A stretch of DNA of 11,284 bases from Polyangiaceae bacterium (lineage in GTDB: Bacteria > Myxococcota > Polyangia > Polyangiales > Polyangiaceae): positions 1 through 11,284 of the forward strand of contig JAICTU010000306.1 in assembly GCA_025936205.1 (NCBI GenBank). Direction: 5' to 3'. Position numbers and translations under genes: made by a program. The notes beneath the pieces were generated by a model. The model was not told the DNA's origin and did no database searches. It saw nothing but the letters and a program-made list of their open reading frames with translations. This document shows positions 6,776-11,284 of this stretch, one piece after another. How positions within the stretch are numbered: position 1 is the stretch's first letter; every line of letters starts with the position of its first letter.

Positions 6776-6829
6776 TAGCAGGTCCCTCACCCGCTTTGGG
6801 GACCCGATATCACGGGATAACCTTCGGGC
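6756..6829. terminator. Bidirectional terminator-like inverted repeat containing both converging stop codons
   Basis: Bases 6756-6777 and 6808-6829 form a 22-bp inverted repeat with a single G-U (6767 against 6818). The 30-base centre holds a second stem, GGTCCC (6781-6786) with GGGACC (6799-6804). The left arm contains the TGA of the CreD-like gene (6773-6775), the right arm the TGA of the monooxygenase gene (6812-6810, - strand), and the two stops pair with each other. Placed between convergent genes, it would fold in either transcript and is probably a two-way transcription barrier. No T-run follows on either side, so termination without a factor is uncertain. Confidence 0.8.
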
Positions 6830-7826
6830 GGAGCGGTGCTAGCTGGTCGCGCGCTCGCGCGGTGAGCTCGTAGGAGCGCAGGCGCGCAGCGTGGTCGTAG
6901 ATCATCGAGGTGACGATCAGCTCGTCCGCCCCCGTGCGCTTCACCAGCGCCTCCAGACCGTTGCGCACCGTCTCCAGCGAGCCGACCACGCGACACGACA
7001 GCGTCTGCTCCAGCAGCTGCCGCTCCGCGGGCACGAGCGTGTCGCGAAACCCCGCGCGCGGCGGAGGGAGCGGGCTCGGCCGCCCGCGCCGCAGGTTGAT
7101 GAAGGCCTGTTCGATCGAAGAGAAGCACTCCAGCGCCGCCGCGTCGGTATCGGCGGCGCACACCTGCACCCCCAGCATCAGGTGCGGCTCCGACAGCTGT
7201 TCGGAGGGCTTGAAGCGCTCGCGGTAGAGCGCGCTGGCCTCGCGCAGCAGCGCGGGCGCGAAGTGAGAGGCGAACGCAAACGGCAGACCGAGCGCGCCCG
7301 CGAGCTCCGCGCCGAACAGGCTCGAGCCGAGGATCCAGATCGGCACGCGCAGCCCGCTGCCGGGCACGGCGTGCACGCGCTGCCCCGGCTGCGGCGGGCC
7401 GAAGTAGCGCATCAGCTCCAGCACGTCGTTGGGGAAATGATCGACGTTGCCGTCCAGGGTGCGCCTCAGCGCGCGCATGGTCAGCGGATCGCTGCCCGGG
7501 GCACGGCCCAGCCCGAGCTCGATGCGCCCCGGATAGAGAGACTCGAGCGTGCCAAACTGCTCCGCGATCACCAGCGGCGCGTGGTTGGGCAGCATGATGC
7601 CGCCGGCTCCGACGCGCAGCGTGCTGGTGGCCGCCGCCACGTGCGAGATCAAGAGCGCGGTGGCCGCGCTCGCGACGCCGGGCATGTTGTGGTGCTCCGC
7701 CAGCCAGTAGCGGCGATAACCCCAGCGCTCGGCATGCTGCGCGAGCTCGCGGCTATTGCGGAACGACTGGGCGGCATCACCGCCCTCGATGATCGGCGAG
7801 AGGTCCAGGACCGATAGGGGAATCAT
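6810..7826 (-). CDS. yhbW: YhbW-like LLM-class flavin-dependent monooxygenase
   Basis: The 338-residue protein belongs to the bacterial luciferase-like (LLM) flavin monooxygenases, TIM-barrel enzymes that use reduced FMN and oxygen; the substrate is unknown. It follows E. coli YhbW closely from memory: SVLDLSPI at residues 5-12, [16 protein letters not shown] at 40-55, [20 protein letters not shown] at 75-94, [16 protein letters not shown] at 98-113, and [23 protein letters not shown] in the middle. ATG at 7826 is chosen because family homology begins there; the frame is open upstream but overlaps frnE and is not protein-like. No Shine-Dalgarno is seen on this strand, and the start lies 10 bases after the frnE stop, so coupling to frnE translation is likely. 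It ends RPKVIP, the last five residues being encoded in the right arm of the inverted repeat; YhbW itself lacks such a tail. Confidence 0.92.
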   Translation of the reverse strand: MIPLSVLDLSPIIEGGDAAQSFRNSRELAQHAERWGYRRYWLAEHHNMPGVASAATALLISHVAAATSTLRVGAGGIMLPNHAPLVIAEQFGTLESLYPGRIELGLGRAPGSDPLTMRALRRTLDGNVDHFPNDVLELMRYFGPPQPGQRVHAVPGSGLRVPIWILGSSLFGAELAGALGLPFAFASHFAPALLREASALYRERFKPSEQLSEPHLMLGVQVCAADTDAAALECFSSIEQAFINLRRGRPSPLPPPRAGFRDTLVPAERQLLEQTLSCRVVGSLETVRNGLEALVKRTGADELIVTSMIYDHAARLRSYELTARARDQLAPLRPKVIP

Positions 7827-7836
7827 AACCGGGAGA

Positions 7837-8541
7837 TCAGCATCCGTCCGGACCGCACGCGGCGCCTTCGGCAAACTCGTCGGGCTTCTGGGCGAGCTCC
7901 TGCTGCGTTTGCTGGAGCGCGCGCAGCAGCAGCTCCACGGGTTGGGCTCCGGAGACGGCGTAGCGCCCGCCCAGTACGAAGAAGGGTACCCCCTGGATGC
8001 CGATCTCCCGGGCCTGAGCCTCATCGCTGCGCACTTCACGCGCAAAAGAGTCGCTGGAGAGCGTCGCGCGCACCTGCTCCTCGTCGAGCCCGATCTCGGT
8101 GGCCAGGCGCACCAGTACCTCCGGCTCGCCGATCGCCTCTCCTTCGCACAGGTAGCCGCGCAGGAAGCGCTCCTTCATCTCGTCCTGACGCCCTTGCTCC
8201 GCCGCCAGGTGCACCACGCGGTGCGCATCGAAGGTGTTGCCTGGCTGAATGTGCTGGAAGTCCATCGGGATGCCGTCCGCCCGCGCCACGTCCGTCAGCT
8301 GCTGGATGCGCTCCTCGGCCTGACGCACCGACATGCCGTACTTCTTTGCCAGGCGATCGGCATAGTTGCCGCCGGCCTCGGTGCGCCGCGGCGCGCCGGG
8401 ATTGAGCTCGAAGGAGTGCCAGCGAACCTGCACGCTGTCCCGATCCGGAAATTGCTTCAGCGCGGCTTCCAGGCGGCGCTTGCCCACGTAGCACCAGGGG
8501 CAGGCGATATCCGACCAGACGTCCACATGTAGATGAGCCAT
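7837..8541 (-). CDS. frnE: DsbA-family thiol oxidoreductase, FrnE type
   Basis: The 234-residue protein has a thioredoxin fold with helical insertion. The family start [20 protein letters not shown] lies at residues 6-25, with the redox pair CPWC at 14-17. The cis-proline loop is GVPFF, with P186. The C-terminus ends CGPDGC, a second CX4C cysteine pair like that described for Deinococcus FrnE, where it works with the CXXC in disulfide chemistry and oxidative-stress tolerance. No signal peptide is present, so it acts in the cytoplasm, unlike classical DsbA. ATG at 8541 gives the usual family N-terminus; ATG at 8553 would add four residues, and neither has a strong ribosome-binding site. It lies 52 bases after the tamB stop and 10 before the monooxygenase gene, probably in one transcript. 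Confidence 0.93.
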   Translation of the reverse strand: MAHLHVDVWSDIACPWCYVGKRRLEAALKQFPDRDSVQVRWHSFELNPGAPRRTEAGGNYADRLAKKYGMSVRQAEERIQQLTDVARADGIPMDFQHIQPGNTFDAHRVVHLAAEQGRQDEMKERFLRGYLCEGEAIGEPEVLVRLATEIGLDEEQVRATLSSDSFAREVRSDEAQAREIGIQGVPFFVLGGRYAVSGAQPVELLLRALQQTQQELAQKPDEFAEGAACGPDGC

Positions 8542-8593
8542 GGACCCCAACATAAGTCGCCGCGGCGCCGCGCGCGAGCCCCTGATCGAGTGC

Positions 8594-11284
8594 TCACGGT
8601 TCCCAGCCGAAATCCAGGCTCCAGGTCTCCCCGGGTCCATACGCACCGGAGGTCACGAAATCGTGCGGGAGAAAGAGCTCGATCAGCACCCCTCCCCCCG
8701 TGTCCTGCTGTTGCTGACCGCCACCACTGGCAAAAATGCCCTCCACGTACACGCCGCGGATGACCCCAGCCAGGAAGCTCGGCACCAGCGAGTCGAGCTC
8801 GAAACCGGCGCGCACCCGTGAAGCCGTGTTCTCACTCCCCGGCTCGACCAGCAGGATCGGCATCACTTCCCCGAGCTCGCTGCGCGCCGAGAGGGCGAGC
8901 AGGCCGCTGCTCAGGCCACTGACAAAGGAGCGCGCCTGGTCCTTGGCGCTGCCGCTCGTGGCGCCGCTCACGAAGAGTGCCTGCGCCGCTTCCACCGCGC
9001 TGGCATTCTGCTGGTCGACCTGAAACTCCAGCACCGGTGCGCGGGCACGCCCGCTGATCTTCACCGTGACGACCTTGCTGCCGCCTCGGCTGCGCGCCTG
9101 GGCGGTGATGTCGAGCACCGGATCGGGCACGTCGCTGCCGACGAACTCCAGGGTGTTGTGGCCCTGCAGCTCGAAGACTTTGCCCAGCAGCTGCAGATAG
9201 CCCCGTTGCAGCGTGACCGGGCCGCGGATGCGCAGCTGGCCTTGCTTGCTGCTCGCCGTGAGCTGGGCCGAGAGCTTGACCGCGAAGTCCTCCCGGCGCA
9301 CCCAGAACGAGTCGTGCGCCTCGATCGACAGCTCGAGCGGCAGCGCGGCCTTCACCGGCGGCGGCTCGCCAACGAGGCGGGCCTGCGGCACGCGCGGATC
9401 GAGCACGTCTGGATGCGGCTCGAGGTTGATGCCCTGCCGCAGGTCTTCACTGCGCAACCAGAGCGAAGCGTCCTGCATCTGCACAGCGACGCGCGCAGCC
9501 TGTTCGTCCAGAGCGGCGCGCACGCGCAGCGCAGCGTCGAGCGTGCCGGCGACGCGCCCCTGCTGGCGCAGCGGAAATCTCTTGGCGAGTAGCGTCAGTG
9601 CCGCCTCCACCGCCTGGGTCGGTGGCCGCAAGTCAATCCGACCGTCGAGCTGCAGCTGGCCGTCGCCGTCCCGCGCGCGGAGCTGCTCGATCTCGATGCC
9701 GTGCTGCTGGATCGCGATACGGCCGTTGATGTCGGCGAGCGGTTGAGCGAGCGCCGTCGCCGTGAAGCCCACGCCCTCGGGCGCCAGGAAACCGCCCAGC
9801 TCGGGCGCGGCGCGCGTGCCGGCCAGCGTGATGCGTCCGCTGAGGGTGCCCGTCGCGCGGCTGATGGCTCCCCCCGCGGGCACCAGCGCGCCCACGGGCA
9901 GCCGATCGAGGCGCAGCTCCGCCGACAGCGGCTGATCGCGCGGCAGGCTGAGACTGCCGGCACGCAGCTCCAATGGCACGCGCGCCGTGAGGCTGGAACG
10001 CGTCGCGCCGTGGACCAGTCCGAGCTCGACACTGGCCGCGGGCGTGCGCAGCTGGGCGTCGAGCGTCGCATCCATGAAGTCCACGCGATTGACGCTGAGT
10101 TGCTGCGCGCGCAGCGCGAGCTCCAGCTGCGGTGCCGCCTCGAGCAGCGAACGGCCGTGCGCGTTGCCGCTGATCCGCCCGTGCACACGGTTGCAGACCA
10201 GCGGCAGTGTGGCGAGGTCGAGCTCGTTCAGCGCCAGATCGAGCTCCAGCCCGGCGAGCCGCGCTGGCCCCAAGCGCGCCAGCAGGGGGCCGAGCTCGAC
10301 TCGAGTCCGGGTGTGGATCGATGCCAGCTGTTGCGCTCGGCGGGAGAGCTCGAGCTCGCCCTGCAGCTGGCCCGCGTCGAGCCGTGCCAGCACGGCGAGC
10401 TCTGCCTGCAGGCTGTTGCAATCGCTGCCGGCCGTGTCGCCCGGCTGGCGCAGCTGGAGCTTCAGCTCCGCCTGCGGCTCGGCCAGCGGCTGGTGTGAAG
10501 CGCTGAGCTGCGCGGCGAGCTCGAGGCGCCCGGCCGCGGGCGGCAAGGCGCGTGGGATCGGCGCCTGCGCGAGGCGCCGTTCCTTCAGCTGCAGTTGCGC
10601 GTCCCAGGCCGCCCGCTGCAAGAGCTGCGCGGCGTCGCGCAGCAGCGCCTCGCTGTTCGCCTCCGGGTGCGCCAGATGCGCGCGCGCTTCGAGCCACGGG
10701 CCATCGCGATCGGAGAGCGTCGCGTCCGCGCGGGCTTCGCCCTGCGCGTAGCGAACCTGCAGTGCGAGCTCGGCATCGCGTCCCGGCCCGAGCTGCCGCA
10801 ACCGGGCGCGCAGGTCGCTCTCCAGCCGGGGCTCGCGCGCGGGCCCGCGCAGCAGTAGGCGCAGCGAGCCCGCGCCTTCCACGGGCAGCGGCCGCCCCAA
10901 CCAGGCGCTCAGGTCCTTCGTGTCGAGGCGTTCGAGCGCGGCCTCCGCCTCCAGCTGCGCGCTGCGCAGGCGCTGGCCCCAGCTCGCGCGCGGCGCGGCG
11001 GGAAAGCTCGTCTTCGCCTGCCCCCTCAGCAGGCGCCCCGCGGCGCTGTCGGCGTGCGCATCGACCCGGGCCCGGCCCCGCCCGGCATCGAGCTCCGCGT
11101 CCGCCTCGAGCGCTAGCGCCGGCCCCTCTCCGTAGCGCAGCTCGCGGCCGCGCAAGGACAGCCCGAGGACGGGCGCCGCGAGCGAGCCGCGCGCGCTGGC
11201 GTGCAGCTCCAGCACGCCGGCAAGGGTGGGTTCCAGGGCGAAGGCACTGCGCAGCTGAGCCAGATCGATGCCGCGCGCGTCGAG
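8594..11284 (-). CDS. tamB: TamB-like translocation and assembly module protein, C-terminal 896 residues (5' end outside the window)
   Basis: The frame is open to the window edge, so the N-terminus and membrane anchor are missing. TamB is a long periplasm-spanning beta-rich protein that, with TamA or BamA, supports outer-membrane protein assembly and lipid transport. The last 250 residues or so (about 645-896 of the visible part) match the DUF490/TamB domain: SIEAHDSFWVRREDFAVKLS, then LRIRGPVTLQRGYLQLLGKVFELQ, NTLEFVGSDVPDPVLDITAQA, and the terminal LDFGWEP. Upstream the sequence is a long run of repetitive beta-type segments alternating polar and hydrophobic residues, rich in Leu, Ala, Arg and Gln, as expected for the beta-groove. 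A small QQQQ stretch sits in a Gly-rich loop about 30 residues before the end. The partner gene (tamA/bamA) would be sought upstream, beyond 11284. Confidence 0.88.
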   Translation of the reverse strand, partial: LDARGIDLAQLRSAFALEPTLAGVLELHASARGSLAAPVLGLSLRGRELRYGEGPALALEADAELDAGRGRARVDAHADSAAGRLLRGQAKTSFPAAPRASWGQRLRSAQLEAEAALERLDTKDLSAWLGRPLPVEGAGSLRLLLRGPAREPRLESDLRARLRQLGPGRDAELALQVRYAQGEARADATLSDRDGPWLEARAHLAHPEANSEALLRDAAQLLQRAAWDAQLQLKERRLAQAPIPRALPPAAGRLELAAQLSASHQPLAEPQAELKLQLRQPGDTAGSDCNSLQAELAVLARLDAGQLQGELELSRRAQQLASIHTRTRVELGPLLARLGPARLAGLELDLALNELDLATLPLVCNRVHGRISGNAHGRSLLEAAPQLELALRAQQLSVNRVDFMDATLDAQLRTPAASVELGLVHGATRSSLTARVPLELRAGSLSLPRDQPLSAELRLDRLPVGALVPAGGAISRATGTLSGRITLAGTRAAPELGGFLAPEGVGFTATALAQPLADINGRIAIQQHGIEIEQLRARDGDGQLQLDGRIDLRPPTQAVEAALTLLAKRFPLRQQGRVAGTLDAALRVRAALDEQAARVAVQMQDASLWLRSEDLRQGINLEPHPDVLDPRVPQARLVGEPPPVKAALPLELSIEAHDSFWVRREDFAVKLSAQLTASSKQGQLRIRGPVTLQRGYLQLLGKVFELQGHNTLEFVGSDVPDPVLDITAQARSRGGSKVVTVKISGRARAPVLEFQVDQQNASAVEAAQALFVSGATSGSAKDQARSFVSGLSSGLLALSARSELGEVMPILLVEPGSENTASRVRAGFELDSLVPSFLAGVIRGVYVEGIFASGGGQQQQDTGGGVLIELFLPHDFVTSGAYGPGETWSLDFGWEP

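Noticed and set aside
6891..7817. 308-codon open frame on the + strand within the monooxygenase gene
   Set aside because: It lies wholly opposite a confident YhbW-like gene and its translation is His/Arg/Gln-rich without structure.
7827..8045. Extension of the monooxygenase frame at its N-terminus
   Set aside because: It overlaps the end of frnE, is Ser/Arg-rich, and family homology starts at 7826.
8561..8572. 12-bp perfect palindrome CGCGGCGCCGCG between tamB and frnE
   Set aside because: It is made only of G and C in GC-rich DNA, has no loop or T-run, and may easily be chance; not enough for an operator or terminator claim.

Overview
The window is a high-GC bacterial chromosome segment with dense genes, frequent GTG starts and long antisense open frames that are by-products of the base composition. 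The gene content (housekeeping sigma factor, TamB, a lipoprotein, FrnE, a CreD-like protein) indicates a Gram-negative, double-membraned organism. The style of the proteins suggests a myxobacterium or another member of the former Deltaproteobacteria; this is an inference, not a proof.

Left part, + strand (1-3841): the 3' end of rpoD (principal sigma factor, regions 3 and 4) overlaps by 4 bases a small YdjA-like nitroreductase. After 149 bases holding a perfect 9-bp inverted repeat (1110-1134) comes an 888-residue protein that I do not recognise. It has a degenerate P-loop (residues 134-141) and a long, probably helical C-terminal part, and it is the main candidate here for something undescribed.

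Middle (3842-6775): a 209-base spacer with a TTGACA box precedes a 291-residue lipoprotein with six cysteines in its mature part. A 550-base non-coding stretch follows (4927-5476). It contains a GC hairpin directly after the lipoprotein stop, a long imperfect inverted repeat (5010-5120), more hairpins, a hairpin followed by seven T (5177-5201), and a 14-of-16 match to the ParB-binding parS consensus (5213-5228). Then comes a CreD-family inner-membrane protein.

Right part, - strand (6810-11284), read right to left: the C-terminal 896 residues of tamB (outer-membrane biogenesis), a FrnE-type DsbA-family thiol oxidoreductase, and a YhbW-like flavin-dependent monooxygenase. They are spaced 52 and 10 bases apart and are probably one transcript. 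This block converges on the CreD-like gene. The two converging genes meet in a 22-bp-arm inverted repeat whose arms contain both stop codons in the same frame, so the two unrelated proteins end in almost the same peptide (PKVVP and PKVIP). This mirrored arrangement is the most striking directly visible oddity of the window.

There is no phage, transposase, CRISPR, tRNA or rRNA signature. Most genes are ordinary chromosomal ones; the interest lies in the 888-residue protein and in the non-coding DNA.
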